Below, piece after piece: positions 42,544 through 51,665 of a stretch of DNA of 64,000 nt. Numbering within the stretch: position 1 is the first letter of the stretch; every line of letters starts with the position of its first letter. The position numbers and the translations under genes were made by a program. The notes beneath the pieces are model-generated. The model was given only the letters and a program-made list of their open reading frames with translations, was not told the origin of the DNA and searched no databases. This stretch comes from JAJXWB01 sp964634325 (GTDB taxonomy: Bacteria > Pseudomonadota > Alphaproteobacteria > Rhizobiales > Beijerinckiaceae): the NCBI GenBank assembly GCA_964634325.1, contig CAZWJF010000010.1, forward strand, positions 1-64,000. The letters are read 5' to 3'.

Positions 42544-44112
42544 ATGGCTGAATCGCCCCCCGGCAATGCGCTCGAACTGTCCGTCTCCGATCTCGCCGCC
42601 GCGCTGAAGCGCACTGTCGAAGACCGTTTCGCCTATGTGCGCGTGCGCGGCGAAATCTCGAATTATCGCGGGCCGCATTCGTCCGGACACGTCTATTTCA
42701 GCCTCAAGGACCAGAACGCCAGGCTCGACGCCGTCATCTGGAAGGGCGTGTTCTCGCGCCTGAAGACCCGCCCGGAGGAGGGGCTGGAGGTGATCGCGAC
42801 CGGCAAGATCACCACCTTTCCCGGCAAGTCCTCGTATCAGATCGTGATCGAAGCGCTGGAGCCGGCGGGCGTCGGCGCCCTGATGGCGTTGCTCGAGGAG
42901 CGCCGGCGCCGGCTGGCCGCAGAAGGTCTGTTCGATCCTGCGCGCAAGCAGCTCCTGCCGTTTCTTCCGGGGACGATCGGCGTCGTCACCTCGCCGACCG
43001 GCGCGGTCATTCGCGACATTCTGCATCGCATCCGCGAACGCTTCCCCCGCGACGTGGTCGTCTGGCCGGTGCGCGTGCAGGGCGAGACCGCGGCGGCGGA
43101 GGTTGCGGCGGCGATCCGCGGTTTCAACGCGCTGGAGGAGGGCGGGCGTATTCCTCGCCCGGATGTGCTGATCGTCGCGCGCGGCGGCGGCTCGCTGGAA
43201 GATCTTTGGGCGTTCAACGAGGAAGTCGTCGTACGCGCGGCCGCCGACAGCCTTATCCCGCTGATCTCGGCGATCGGCCACGAGACGGACACCACCCTGA
43301 TCGATCACGCCGCCGACCTGCGCGCGCCGACGCCGACCGGCGCGGCGGAGAAAGTCGTGCCCGTGCGGCTCGACCTTCTGGCGCAGGAGACGGAACTCGC
43401 GCGCCGTCTCGCACATGCGCAGGCACGGCTTGTCGACCAGCGCCGCAACGATCTGCGCGCGCTCGCCCGCGTCCTGCCGACGCCCGACGACATTCTGGGC
43501 GGCCGCCGCCAGTCGCTGGACGCGGCCGCCTCCGATCTGCGCAAGGACATGCGCGACCTGATCGCTCGCCGGCGCGCGCGCCTTGGCGACCTCGCCGCCG
43601 CGCTCGCGCGCCATTCGCCGCAGGCCGAGCTTGCGCGCAAGCAGGGCGACCTGCGGCTTGCGGCCGACAGGCTGGCCCGTTGCGGCGGCGCGATTTCTGC
43701 GGCGCGGTTCGATCGCCTGTCGCCTCTCGGGCTGCGGTTCCGCGCAGCCTTCGCCAATCGTCTCCAGCGCGGCCGCGACGAGATCGGCAATCGCCGCGAG
43801 CGTCTGATGGCGCTGCATGCGCGCCTCGCTCCTGCGACGACGCGGCTGGTCGCGGCGCGGCGGGATCGCCTCGGCGCGCTGGAGAAGCTGCGTCATTCGC
43901 TCGGGTACAAGAACGTGCTCGCGCGCGGTTTCGCGCTCGTGCGCGACGACGAGGACGCGCCGATCCGCAACGCGGCGGGCGTGGCGGCGGGCCAACGGCT
44001 GACCATCGAGTTCGCCGACGGCCGCAAACATGCTGTAGCCGAGGGAGAGCCTGTTGCGCGCCGCGCGGCGCGCGCGCCGAAGGCGCCGGGCGGGCAGGGC
44101 TCGCTCTTTTGA
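42544..44112 (+). CDS. xseA: Exodeoxyribonuclease VII large subunit
   Basis: 522 residues. N-terminal OB-fold: AYVRVRGEISNYRGPHSSGHVYFSLKDQNARLDAVIWKG, residues about 35-75. The nuclease core has GVVTSPTGAVIRDILHRI (near 140), RGGGSLEDLWAFNEEVV (about 215) and AIGHETDTTLIDHAADLRAPTPTGAAE (about 240). A long helical region with coiled-coil character follows. Degrades single-stranded DNA together with the small subunit XseB, which is not in this window. ATG 42544 is downstream of the divergent DUF2239 control region. Confidence 0.93.
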   Translation: MAESPPGNALELSVSDLAAALKRTVEDRFAYVRVRGEISNYRGPHSSGHVYFSLKDQNARLDAVIWKGVFSRLKTRPEEGLEVIATGKITTFPGKSSYQIVIEALEPAGVGALMALLEERRRRLAAEGLFDPARKQLLPFLPGTIGVVTSPTGAVIRDILHRIRERFPRDVVVWPVRVQGETAAAEVAAAIRGFNALEEGGRIPRPDVLIVARGGGSLEDLWAFNEEVVVRAAADSLIPLISAIGHETDTTLIDHAADLRAPTPTGAAEKVVPVRLDLLAQETELARRLAHAQARLVDQRRNDLRALARVLPTPDDILGGRRQSLDAAASDLRKDMRDLIARRRARLGDLAAALARHSPQAELARKQGDLRLAADRLARCGGAISAARFDRLSPLGLRFRAAFANRLQRGRDEIGNRRERLMALHARLAPATTRLVAARRDRLGALEKLRHSLGYKNVLARGFALVRDDEDAPIRNAAGVAAGQRLTIEFADGRKHAVAEGEPVARRAARAPKAPGGQGSLF

Positions 44113-44200
44113 CCTGCTTCGCCAACGACAGTCCGGTGTGCTCTATGTTGGGCGCGCGCTGCGCAAGCGCCTTGAATTGGCGGGGAGAGAGTCGCCGGAC

Positions 44201-44941
44201 ATGTTGATCGCGCTGATGTCGGACATCCACGGCAATCGCGAAGCGTTCGACGCCTGCCTCGCCCACGCGCGAAAGCAGAACGTGGAACGCTTCATGCTGT
44301 TGGGCGATCTCGTCGGATATGGCGCCGACCCGGCCTATGTCGTCGATTTTGCGCGCAACCTGCGGAACGAAGGCGCGGTCGTGCTGCTCGGCAATCACGA
44401 CGAAGCCGTGTCGGGCTCGACGCGCGATATGAACGATTACGCGCGCGCGTCGATCGAGTGGACGCGCGGCCGGCTCAGCGTCGCGCAGCGAGACTTTCTG
44501 GCCGGACTCCCCCGCACGCATCGCGAGGGCGACATTCTCTATGTCCACTCTGACGCTTCCAATCCACCGGCGTGGATCTACGTCACGAACGCCTCGGCGG
44601 CGGAACGCTCGATGCGCGCCTGCGACGCGCAGATCACCGTTTGCGGACACGTTCACGTGCCGCAGCTCTACAACATGACGCCGGCGAAGCCGGCTATGCT
44701 GTTCACGCCGAAGGCCCCGCTGGCGGTGCCGCTTTCTCCGACACGCCGCTGGCTGGCCGTGCTTGGTTCGGTGGGCCAGCCGCGCGACCAGAACCCGACA
44801 GCGGCTTACGCGATCCTCGACGACGAGCGGCGCACGATCTCCTTTTGCCGCGTGCCTTACGACATCGAGCGCGCGGCGCAAAAGATCAAGAACGCAGGCC
44901 TGCCTGGCATCCTCGCAGCCCGTCTGTTCGTGGGGCGCTGA
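44201..44941 (+). CDS. Metallophosphoesterase family protein
   Basis: 246 residues with the full calcineurin-like motif set in order: MSDIHGN (near residue 6), LGDLVGYGAD (near 35), LLGNHDEA (near 62) and CGHVHVPQ (near 147). It is a two-metal phosphatase or diesterase, of the group related to diadenosine tetraphosphatase and protein phosphatases. The start at 44201 begins with the conserved MLIALMSDIHGN, with GGGGAGAGAG upstream. Only 2 nt separate its stop from the kinase-stress protein gene, so the two are co-transcribed. Confidence 0.88.
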   Translation: MLIALMSDIHGNREAFDACLAHARKQNVERFMLLGDLVGYGADPAYVVDFARNLRNEGAVVLLGNHDEAVSGSTRDMNDYARASIEWTRGRLSVAQRDFLAGLPRTHREGDILYVHSDASNPPAWIYVTNASAAERSMRACDAQITVCGHVHVPQLYNMTPAKPAMLFTPKAPLAVPLSPTRRWLAVLGSVGQPRDQNPTAAYAILDDERRTISFCRVPYDIERAAQKIKNAGLPGILAARLFVGR

Positions 44942-44943
44942 CG

Positions 44944-46383
44944 ATGGCGCGCGAGAGCCTGCGATCCGGTTCGACGATCGACGGCTTCCTCGTCGGCGAG
45001 AAGGTCCATGTCGGCGGCATGGCCGCGCTCTGGAGCGTCACGCGTCCCGATATCGATTTTCCGATCGTGCTGAAAGCGCCGCTGATTCTCGACGGAGACG
45101 ATGCGACCGCGATCGTCGGCTTCGAGATGGAGCAGATGATTCTGCCGCAGCTGAAGGGGCCGCATGCGCCGCGCTGCGTCGCCGTCGGCGATTTCGCGCG
45201 CCAGCCATACATCGTCATGGAATATGTCGAGGGGCCTTCGCTGCTGCCCGATCTCGATCGCGCGCCATGCTCCGTCGAGCGCGTTCGCGAGATCGGGATC
45301 AAGGCGGCGACCGCCCTCGACGCGCTGCATCGCCAGCACGTCATCCATCTGGATATCAAACCGTCCAACATCCTGCTGCGGCCGAGCGGCGAGGCGGCGT
45401 TGATCGATTTCGGACTGTCGCGTCACGAACTGTTGCCGGACCTCCTCGCGGAGGAATTTCGCTTGCCCATGGGCACCGGCCCCTACATATCGCCGGAGCA
45501 GGTGCGCGGCGACCGATCGGATCCGCGCTCCGACCTCTTCTCCCTCGGGGTGCTCCTCTACCATCTGGCGACCGGCCGGCGCCCGTTCGGCTATCCGAAC
45601 ACGCGGCGCGCGCTCAGCGTGCGCATGTGGCGCGATCCTGTTCCGCCGCGCGCGATCCGTCCGGAAATTCCGGAATGGCTGCAAGAAGCCATTCTGCATT
45701 GTCTCGAAGTCGATCCGAACCTGCGTTATCCGACCGCCGCGCAGCTCGCCTTCGATTTGCAGAATCCGGGCGAAGTGAAGATCACGGAGCGCGGCGCGCG
45801 TCTCGATCGCGACGGTTTGACGGTCGTCGCGCGGCGCTGGTGGTCGACGCGCTTCGGCCACGTCCCGTCGTCGCCGCCGATCGCCCAGCAGATTTCTGCG
45901 GCGCCGATCGTCGCCGTCTCGGTCGATCTCGACGGCGGCGAAGCGCTCGCGGAGGCGCTTCGCGAAATGGTCGGACGCATTCTTCGCACTCTGCCGGACG
46001 CGCGGCTCGCCTGTCTCAACGTGCTCAAGCTCAATCGCGTCGGCGTCAATTACGCGCTCGACGAGGAGGGGCGAAACATTCACGTCCAGCGCCTCGTCGA
46101 ACTGAAGGAATGGGCCCGGCCGCTGGCGCGGGAAGAGGCGCAGACGACGTTCCATGTGCTGGAGGCGACCGACGTCGCCGGCGCTTTGATCGATTACGCG
46201 CGCCTCAATCGTGTCGATCAGGTGATCATCGGGGCGCGCGGCTCCTCGCCGGTTCGCCGGTTCCTCGGCAGCGTTTCGTCGCGCGTGGTCGCCGAAGCGC
46301 CATGCACGGTGACGGTCGTGCGCGCGCCGCAGGCCGCCGCCGGCGAGCCCGCGCCAGAGGCGAGCGACCGGATCGGCCCGTAG
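44944..46383 (+). CDS. Serine/threonine protein kinase fused to universal stress protein domain
   Basis: 479 residues. Hanks-type kinase at 1-280: invariant lysine in FPIVLKAPL (near 40), catalytic loop HLDIKPSNIL (near 137, HLD instead of HRD), DFGLS (about 156), activation segment ending GPYISPEQVRG, and SDLFSLGVLLYHLATGRRPF. A UspA domain follows (about 320-465): APIVAVSVDLDG, then DQVIIGARGSSPVRRFLGSV, the nucleotide-binding glycine motif, one residue shorter than usual. No membrane segment, so a cytoplasmic kinase coupled to stress sensing. The preceding phosphoesterase could reverse its phosphorylations. Confidence 0.88.
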   Translation: MARESLRSGSTIDGFLVGEKVHVGGMAALWSVTRPDIDFPIVLKAPLILDGDDATAIVGFEMEQMILPQLKGPHAPRCVAVGDFARQPYIVMEYVEGPSLLPDLDRAPCSVERVREIGIKAATALDALHRQHVIHLDIKPSNILLRPSGEAALIDFGLSRHELLPDLLAEEFRLPMGTGPYISPEQVRGDRSDPRSDLFSLGVLLYHLATGRRPFGYPNTRRALSVRMWRDPVPPRAIRPEIPEWLQEAILHCLEVDPNLRYPTAAQLAFDLQNPGEVKITERGARLDRDGLTVVARRWWSTRFGHVPSSPPIAQQISAAPIVAVSVDLDGGEALAEALREMVGRILRTLPDARLACLNVLKLNRVGVNYALDEEGRNIHVQRLVELKEWARPLAREEAQTTFHVLEATDVAGALIDYARLNRVDQVIIGARGSSPVRRFLGSVSSRVVAEAPCTVTVVRAPQAAAGEPAPEASDRIGP

Positions 46384-46435
46384 CAAACCAAGCCGCCCTT
46401 GGCTATACTGCTTCTATCAGGAGCAAACGTCGACC

Positions 46436-46654
46436 ATGAACCGTTTCGAACGTCCCACGCAGCCGGCCGTCGAGGCTGAAGTCGAATTTCTCGATGGCGA
46501 CTTTCGCGTGCGTCGTCCCGGCGCTTTCGTGCGCTGCGCGGTCACGAACCAGCCCATTCCGCTGGAAGACCTGCGCTACTGGAACGTCGATCTGCAGGAG
46601 GCCTATGTGAGCCCGCAGGCGAAGCTCCAGCGTCTCGGTCGCGCGTCGCGCTGA
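46436..46654 (+). CDS. DUF2093-family small protein
   Basis: 72 residues: FERPTQPAVEAEVEFLDGDFRVRRPGAFVRCAVT, then PIPLEDLRYWNVDLQEAYVSPQAKLQRL. This matches DUF2093, a short alphaproteobacterial family of unknown function. It lies 52 nt after the kinase fusion, with AGGAG about 12 nt upstream of its ATG, and it ends immediately before the lpxK stop on the opposite strand. The TATACT hexamer at 46404-46409 may be a -10 element. Confidence 0.8.
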   Translation: MNRFERPTQPAVEAEVEFLDGDFRVRRPGAFVRCAVTNQPIPLEDLRYWNVDLQEAYVSPQAKLQRLGRASR

Positions 46655-47686
46655 TCATTTCGTCGACGCGCGCGACTCCCACGGACGCACACGCGCGAGC
46701 CCCGTCCTCAACAGTCGGGCGGCCGCCTCTTCGTCGTCGAATACGAGTCTGACCGGTATCGCGATCGGCGCGCGCGCGCCCGCCGGCGGCGGGGGCAAGC
46801 GCACAGCGTCCTTCTGCGTCGTCACGAGCAGGGCGCCGTTCTGTTCGGCGAGTTCGTACAGTTCGGCGAGTTCCGTCTCGCTGTAGCGGTGATGATCAGG
46901 AAAGGCGCGGCGTGCTGCGATCCACGCGCCGAGCCCGTCGATCGTTGCGAAGAATTTTTCCGGCAGGCCGATGCCGGCGAACGCCACGACCTTGCGGCCG
47001 TTCAGCGCCCGTGCGCGTTCGTCCGCCTCCAGACGCGCCCGCAGAACGGGCTTGTTCGCCGCAAGCGCGTGGGTGGCGGTAGCTTCTCCGGGCTCGCCCG
47101 GCCCGATTATGACGACAGCCGAAACACGCGCGATCTGCCGGTCGAGCGGTGCGCGTAGCGGCCCCGCAGGAAAACACAGGCCGTTTCCGACGCCCGTCGC
47201 GCCGTCGACGACCGCAATGGCGATGTCGGGTTCGACAGTTCGGCTTTGCAGACCATCGTCGAGCACAAGCACGCTCGGAGCGACCTCGTCGACAGCAAAG
47301 CGCGCCGCTTCGCTGCGGTCGGCGCCGACGAAGGTCGGCGCGAATTGAGCGAGCAGGATCGGCTCGTCGCCGACTTCAGTCGCCGCCTGTCCGACGACCT
47401 GCGCGGGAGGGCCGCCGCGCGCGAGGCGTCCGCCATAGCCGCGCGAGACGAATACGGGGCGTTCGCCCTGCGCCATCAGCAGTTGCGCCACCGCGATCGC
47501 AGTCGGCGTCTTGCCGGCGCCGCCGGCGACGAAATTGCCGATCGTGACGACCGGAGCGCCCGGATGCCCGCCTGTGATCGCCATGCGCCGCGCCGCGATC
47601 TCGCCGTAGAGCGCCCCGAACGGCTGCAACGCGCGGGCGACCGCGCCGGGCTCCTTGTCGTACCAGAAGCGCGGCGCGCGCATCAC
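46655..47686 (-). CDS. lpxK: Tetraacyldisaccharide 4'-kinase
   Basis: 343 residues. Phosphorylates the 4' position of the lipid A disaccharide at the inner membrane. The Walker A motif is GNFVAGGAGKTP near residue 51-62, followed by SRGYGG near 85 and the VLVLDDGLQSR metal-binding region near 140. It overlaps the waaA stop by 4 nt (ATGA 47683-47686), forming a lipid A/Kdo operon. Starts at MMRAPRFWYD. Confidence 0.93.
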   Translation of the reverse strand: MMRAPRFWYDKEPGAVARALQPFGALYGEIAARRMAITGGHPGAPVVTIGNFVAGGAGKTPTAIAVAQLLMAQGERPVFVSRGYGGRLARGGPPAQVVGQAATEVGDEPILLAQFAPTFVGADRSEAARFAVDEVAPSVLVLDDGLQSRTVEPDIAIAVVDGATGVGNGLCFPAGPLRAPLDRQIARVSAVVIIGPGEPGEATATHALAANKPVLRARLEADERARALNGRKVVAFAGIGLPEKFFATIDGLGAWIAARRAFPDHHRYSETELAELYELAEQNGALLVTTQKDAVRLPPPPAGARAPIAIPVRLVFDDEEAAARLLRTGLARVRPWESRASTK

Positions 47687-48966
47687 GCGTCCTTGCGGCG
47701 CGTGTGCGCGAGATATGGCTCGATCGCCTGCATGACGCTTTCGGTCGCTCCGCCCAACTCTCGTACGACGCCGACGGCGGCGCGGGCCATCGCGCGCGCC
47801 TTGGCGACATCGGCGAACAGCATGGCGAGTTGCGTCGCCAGATCCGCCGCGTCCGTCACTCTAACGCCGCCGCCGGCTGCGTCGAGGGCTGCGTAAGCGT
47901 CGACGAAATTCTCCACGGACGGGCCATGCAGAACGGCCGCGCCGAGCTTCGCCGGCTCGATCGGATTTTGACCGCCGACGCCAGCGAGCGACTTGCCGAC
48001 GAAGACGACGCTCGCGAGCCTGTACCAGAGCCCCATCTCGCCGAATGTGTCGGCGATATAGACCTGCGTCTGCGCCGAAATCGGCTGGCCGTCGCTCCGT
48101 CGCGCCGTGTGGTCGCCGAGCCGCGTTGCGAGTTGCTCGAGCCCCGCGCCGCGGCGTGCGTCGCGCGGCGCGACAATGGTCAGAAGGTCCGGGAAACGCG
48201 CAAGCAAGTTCCTGTGCGCAGCGAGGCAGATTTCCTCTTCGCCGGGATGCGTGGAGGCGGCGACCCAGACCGGTCGCGAGCCGATCTGCGCGGACAAAGC
48301 GGCGAGCGTGTCGGGCGTCGACGGCGGCGCAGCGACGTCGTACTTGAGATTGCCGACGAGCCGCACATCGCGCGCGCCGAGTTCGGTGAGCCGCGCGGCG
48401 TCGTCCCGCGACTGCGCGAAGGCGATTTCGATCTGTTCGAGAACTTGCGCGGCGGCGCCGCGAGCCAGACGCCAACGTTCGAAAGAGCGCGGCGACATCC
48501 GCGCATTGACGAGCATGACCGGCGCGCCGGATGCGCGGGTCTGCGCGATCAGGTTCGGCCAGAGCTCGCTTTCCGCGAAGATCGCCACGTCAGGGCGCCA
48601 ATGACGAATGAAGCGATCGACGAACGGCGGCGAGTCGAGCGGGACGAATTGGTGCGAAGCGCCCGGCGGCAGGCGCGCCGTAACGACGCGCGCCGAACTC
48701 GTCGTTCCCGTCGTCACGAGCGCATGCGCGCCTCGCGCGACGATCGCCTCGATCAGCGGAAGGAGCGAAAGCCCCTCGCCGATGCTCGCGCCGTGCAGCC
48801 AGACGAGCGGGCCCTGCGGCCGCGGCGCTGCGGCGAAGCCCATGCGCTCGCCCATGCGCGCGACGTCTTCCTTGCCCTGTCGCGCCCGCGCCCGAAGAAA
48901 AATGCGTGCGAACGGCGCAATCAGCGTCGTCGCTGCGCGATAGAAGAGAAGCGCCGGCGCGGTCAT
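47683..48966 (-). CDS. waaA: 3-deoxy-D-manno-octulosonic acid (Kdo) transferase
   Basis: 427 residues. Transfers Kdo to the lipid A precursor at the inner membrane. Seen: an N-terminal membrane-interacting helix, then LHGASIGEGLSLLPLIEAIVARG with the catalytic glutamate, and the donor-binding ASTHPGEEE segment near 233. GT-B fold. It precedes and overlaps lpxK. This enzyme marks an LPS-bearing Gram-negative envelope. Confidence 0.93.
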   Translation of the reverse strand: MTAPALLFYRAATTLIAPFARIFLRARARQGKEDVARMGERMGFAAAPRPQGPLVWLHGASIGEGLSLLPLIEAIVARGAHALVTTGTTSSARVVTARLPPGASHQFVPLDSPPFVDRFIRHWRPDVAIFAESELWPNLIAQTRASGAPVMLVNARMSPRSFERWRLARGAAAQVLEQIEIAFAQSRDDAARLTELGARDVRLVGNLKYDVAAPPSTPDTLAALSAQIGSRPVWVAASTHPGEEEICLAAHRNLLARFPDLLTIVAPRDARRGAGLEQLATRLGDHTARRSDGQPISAQTQVYIADTFGEMGLWYRLASVVFVGKSLAGVGGQNPIEPAKLGAAVLHGPSVENFVDAYAALDAAGGGVRVTDAADLATQLAMLFADVAKARAMARAAVGVVRELGGATESVMQAIEPYLAHTRRKDA

Positions 48967-49017
48967 CGCGACGGCGGCCTCGGCTTCGAAGTCGCCGCGA
49001 CGGCGTCCTGCAGGCCG

Positions 49018-49257
49018 CTATTCGTGAGCCGGATCGAGCAGGCGGTGCAGATGCACGATGAAATACCGCATGTGCGCATTGTCGACCGTCGCCTGCGCTT
49101 TGGCTTTCCAGGCCGAATAGGCCGAAGCGTAATTGGGGAAGAGGCCGACGAGTTCGACCTTGCTCAGATCCTTGAACTCGTTGGCGTCGAGATTGACCAG
49201 CTCGCCGCCGAACACCAGATGCGGCAACTGCTTTGCAGGTGTTTCCTTCGAAGTCAT
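49018..49257 (-). CDS. DUF4170-family small protein
   Basis: 79 residues: PHLVFGGELVNLDANEFKDLSKVELVGLFPNYASAYSAWKAKAQATVDNAHMRYFIVHLHRLLDP. This fits DUF4170, a short alphaproteobacterial family found near LPS and phosphatase genes. The start overlaps the upstream phosphatase stop (ATGA, 49254-49257). It lies 51 nt upstream of waaA on the same strand, so the three genes with waaA-lpxK are probably one operon. Confidence 0.85.
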   Translation of the reverse strand: MTSKETPAKQLPHLVFGGELVNLDANEFKDLSKVELVGLFPNYASAYSAWKAKAQATVDNAHMRYFIVHLHRLLDPAHE

Positions 49258-50105
49258 GTATGCGCCTTGTGCGAATGGTGGGAAGCGGGCGTTTCCTGTT
49301 GTTGCGCGCGCACGAGCGCCGCTATTAGTTCGGGATGTGTGGCGGCGGGCGCGGCGGCCAGCGCGCCGTGCCTGAGGTCGCTGCGATTGTAGATCGGCGC
49401 GCGGCCGTGGAAGTCGGTGAGTTTCGCCCCGGCTTCGTGCAGGATGAGATCGGCGGCCGCTATGTCCCAGTCGTGCGAATTGGCGGACGAGAGCGCGGCG
49501 TCGAGCGCGCCGTCGGCGACCTGCGCGAATCGGACGGCCAGCGACGGGATTTTCGGCGTCAGCGCCATGTCGAGCGCGCTGGCGATCCGCGCGCCGCTCG
49601 GCTGTGGGCCTGCGATCTTTCCGCCGGCGAGCCGCGCGTCCGGCCGGGGCGCCAACCTTGCGCCGTTCAGCCAGGCGCCTTCGCCGAGGGCGGCGAAATA
49701 ATGGGCCGACGACGCCGGCGCCACGATCGCGCCGGCCAGCGGGCGTCCCGCCCGCACCAGAGCGACCGAGACGCTCCAGCGAAGATCGCCGCTCGCAAAT
49801 CCCCGCGTGCCGTCGATCGGGTCGACGACGATCACGTCTTCACGGCTCAGGCGCTCCCCGGAATCGGCCGTTTCTTCCGAGAGCCAGCCGGCGTGCGGAA
49901 ACAGGGCGACGAGACGTTCGCGGAGAAAGGCGTCGACCGCGAAATCCGCCTCGGTGACTGGCGAACCGCCCGGCTTGTAGTCGGTATGAGCGCTCGTCCG
50001 CTCGCCCGGCCGGAACCACTTCAAAGCGAGCGCCCCCGCGTCCGTCGCGACGGCGAGGAGCGTTTCGGCGATGGCGAGCGGCGACTGGCCGGTAGGCGAG
50101 GTCAT
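49254..50105 (-). CDS. Inositol monophosphatase-family phosphatase, 3'(2'),5'-bisphosphate nucleotidase-like (CysQ-like)
   Basis: 283 residues. Metal site: VVDPIDGTRGF near residue 97, with the upstream Glu in LSEETADSGERL (near 77), and the C-terminal WDIAAADLILHEAGAKLTDF. These are inositol monophosphatase family motifs. CysQ versions remove phosphate from 3'-phosphoadenosine 5'-phosphate; the substrate here is not proved. It leads the DUF4170-waaA-lpxK group on the minus strand, as in many alphaproteobacteria, so an LPS-related role is possible. Confidence 0.85.
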   Translation of the reverse strand: MTSPTGQSPLAIAETLLAVATDAGALALKWFRPGERTSAHTDYKPGGSPVTEADFAVDAFLRERLVALFPHAGWLSEETADSGERLSREDVIVVDPIDGTRGFASGDLRWSVSVALVRAGRPLAGAIVAPASSAHYFAALGEGAWLNGARLAPRPDARLAGGKIAGPQPSGARIASALDMALTPKIPSLAVRFAQVADGALDAALSSANSHDWDIAAADLILHEAGAKLTDFHGRAPIYNRSDLRHGALAAAPAATHPELIAALVRAQQQETPASHHSHKAHT

Positions 50106-50299
50106 AAGCCGGTCCTAGGGCCGGCCTGCCGGGGACGCAAGTCGATGCCGTGAGCAAATTGGATCGAATTGTAGCGATCAGGTTGAGAAGCAGTCGACCA
50201 AGGCTTTGAGTTTACGCATGTTTCACCGTGCCGATTAGGGCTTTTGGCCAATCCGCGGCGCCACGATCGCGCAAAGACGCACTTTCGTTCGAGGTCGCC

Positions 50300-50713
50300 A
50301 TGTCCGCTGAAGCCGCCGTTTATCAAACGCCCGCCGCGCGCGTGGAATGGCGTGGTCTTGCAATCGGCGTCGAGGAACGCGGCGGCCGTTACCTTTACCG
50401 CGTGCGAATGGTCCACGACGATCCGATCAACATGACCACGCTCGTGCAAACGGAAGACGAACAGGAGGCGGTCGCGGCCTGGCGCTACTGGTGCGCGAGC
50501 CTGCGCCTGCCGCGTCTGATCGAAAAATCGCCGGGCGTCTATCACGCGCTCGAACAGCGCTGTGGTTCGCTGATCGTCCGCAAGCGCGCGGCCCGTCGGC
50601 GCGGCTCGCCGCTGTTCGCCCGCCGCCCGCGCCGTTGCGCGACCCGTCAGATGGGCGCCGCGGGTCCGACGCCGGTCTATTCCGGCGAACGTGAAATCAT
50701 AGCGCGCAATTGA
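50300..50713 (+). CDS. Hypothetical protein, DUF6101-like
   Basis: 137 residues. MSAEAAVYQTPAARVEWRGLAIGVEERGGRYLYRVRMVHDDP leads into an acidic middle part, then a very basic C-terminal half (VRKRAARRRGSPLFARRPRRC). It resembles the alphaproteobacterial DUF6101 family, whose function is unknown; the assignment is by recall. The basic tail suggests nucleic-acid or membrane contact. The start at 50300 follows GAGGTCGCC; an upstream in-frame ATG at 50228 is an alternative. Confidence 0.55.
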   Translation: MSAEAAVYQTPAARVEWRGLAIGVEERGGRYLYRVRMVHDDPINMTTLVQTEDEQEAVAAWRYWCASLRLPRLIEKSPGVYHALEQRCGSLIVRKRAARRRGSPLFARRPRRCATRQMGAAGPTPVYSGEREIIARN

Positions 50714-50729
50714 ACGCGCGCGGCGGGAC

Positions 50730-51665
50730 TCAGCCGACCAGCGCCGCCGCCAGATAGCCCGCAAACAGCAAGAGACCCGCGTCGCGATTGGAGCGGAACA
50801 GCTTCAGGGCGCGGTCCTTGTCGCCGGGCTCGATTGTCGCGACCTGCCATGCCAGATGCGCGGCGAAGGCCGCCACGCCCGTATAGGCGATCGGCGAAAC
50901 GCCCGCGACATGCACGGCCGCCGCCGATAGCGCGACCGCCGCAGCGTACATTGCGCCGACCGCGGCGCGAACGTGGTCGCCGAACAGCCGCGCGGTCGAC
51001 CGAACGCCGGCGATCGCGTCGTCGCGAATGTCCTGCAACGCGTAGATCGTGTCGTAGCCGATCGTCCAGACGATCGCGGCCGCGTACACGAGGAAGGCGG
51101 GGGCGGACAGCGATCCGAAAGCCGCGGCCCATCCCATGAGGCCGCCCCACGCGAAGGCCAGCCCCAGAACCGCTTGCGGCCAGGACGTCACGCGCTTCAT
51201 GAAAGGATAGGCGAGCACGATCAGGATCGAAGCGAAACCGACCATGATCGCGAATCGGTTGAAGGCCAGCAGCACCGCCAGACCGACGAGGCATTGCAGG
51301 GCCAGAAAGGCCTTGGCCTGTCCGGCGGACACGCGCCCGGAGGGCAGGGGCCGGCCGCGCGTGCGCTCGACCTTGGCGTCGATCTCGCGGTCGACGAGAT
51401 CGTTGTAGGTCGAACCCGCGCCGCGCATGGCGACGGCGCCGATCAGGAACAGGATCAGATGAAGATAGAGCGGCCCGCCGCCTCGAACGGCGCTGGCCAA
51501 TGCGCTCGACTCCCAGCAGGGCAGCAGGAGCAGCCACCAGCCGATGGGGCGGTCGATTCGCGCGAGCTGGACGAAAGGCACCGCCCAAGGCGGCGCGAGC
51601 GCGAGCGCGGGGTGGCGGACGACGGAATCAGGAAGGTGATGCGGTTCGGCGCTGGTGGGGCTCAC
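50730..51665 (-). CDS. ubiA: 4-hydroxybenzoate polyprenyltransferase
   Basis: 311 residues, about eight or nine membrane helices. Attaches the prenyl tail to 4-hydroxybenzoate in ubiquinone synthesis. The first Asp-rich motif is STYNDLVDREIDAKVERTRGRPLPSG near residue 90-115. The second is YDTIYALQDIRDDAIAGVRS near 210. The start is GTG 51665, overlapping the stop of the upstream small secreted protein (GTGA 51662-51665). Confidence 0.92.
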   Translation of the reverse strand: MSPTSAEPHHLPDSVVRHPALALAPPWAVPFVQLARIDRPIGWWLLLLPCWESSALASAVRGGGPLYLHLILFLIGAVAMRGAGSTYNDLVDREIDAKVERTRGRPLPSGRVSAGQAKAFLALQCLVGLAVLLAFNRFAIMVGFASILIVLAYPFMKRVTSWPQAVLGLAFAWGGLMGWAAAFGSLSAPAFLVYAAAIVWTIGYDTIYALQDIRDDAIAGVRSTARLFGDHVRAAVGAMYAAAVALSAAAVHVAGVSPIAYTGVAAFAAHLAWQVATIEPGDKDRALKLFRSNRDAGLLLFAGYLAAALVG

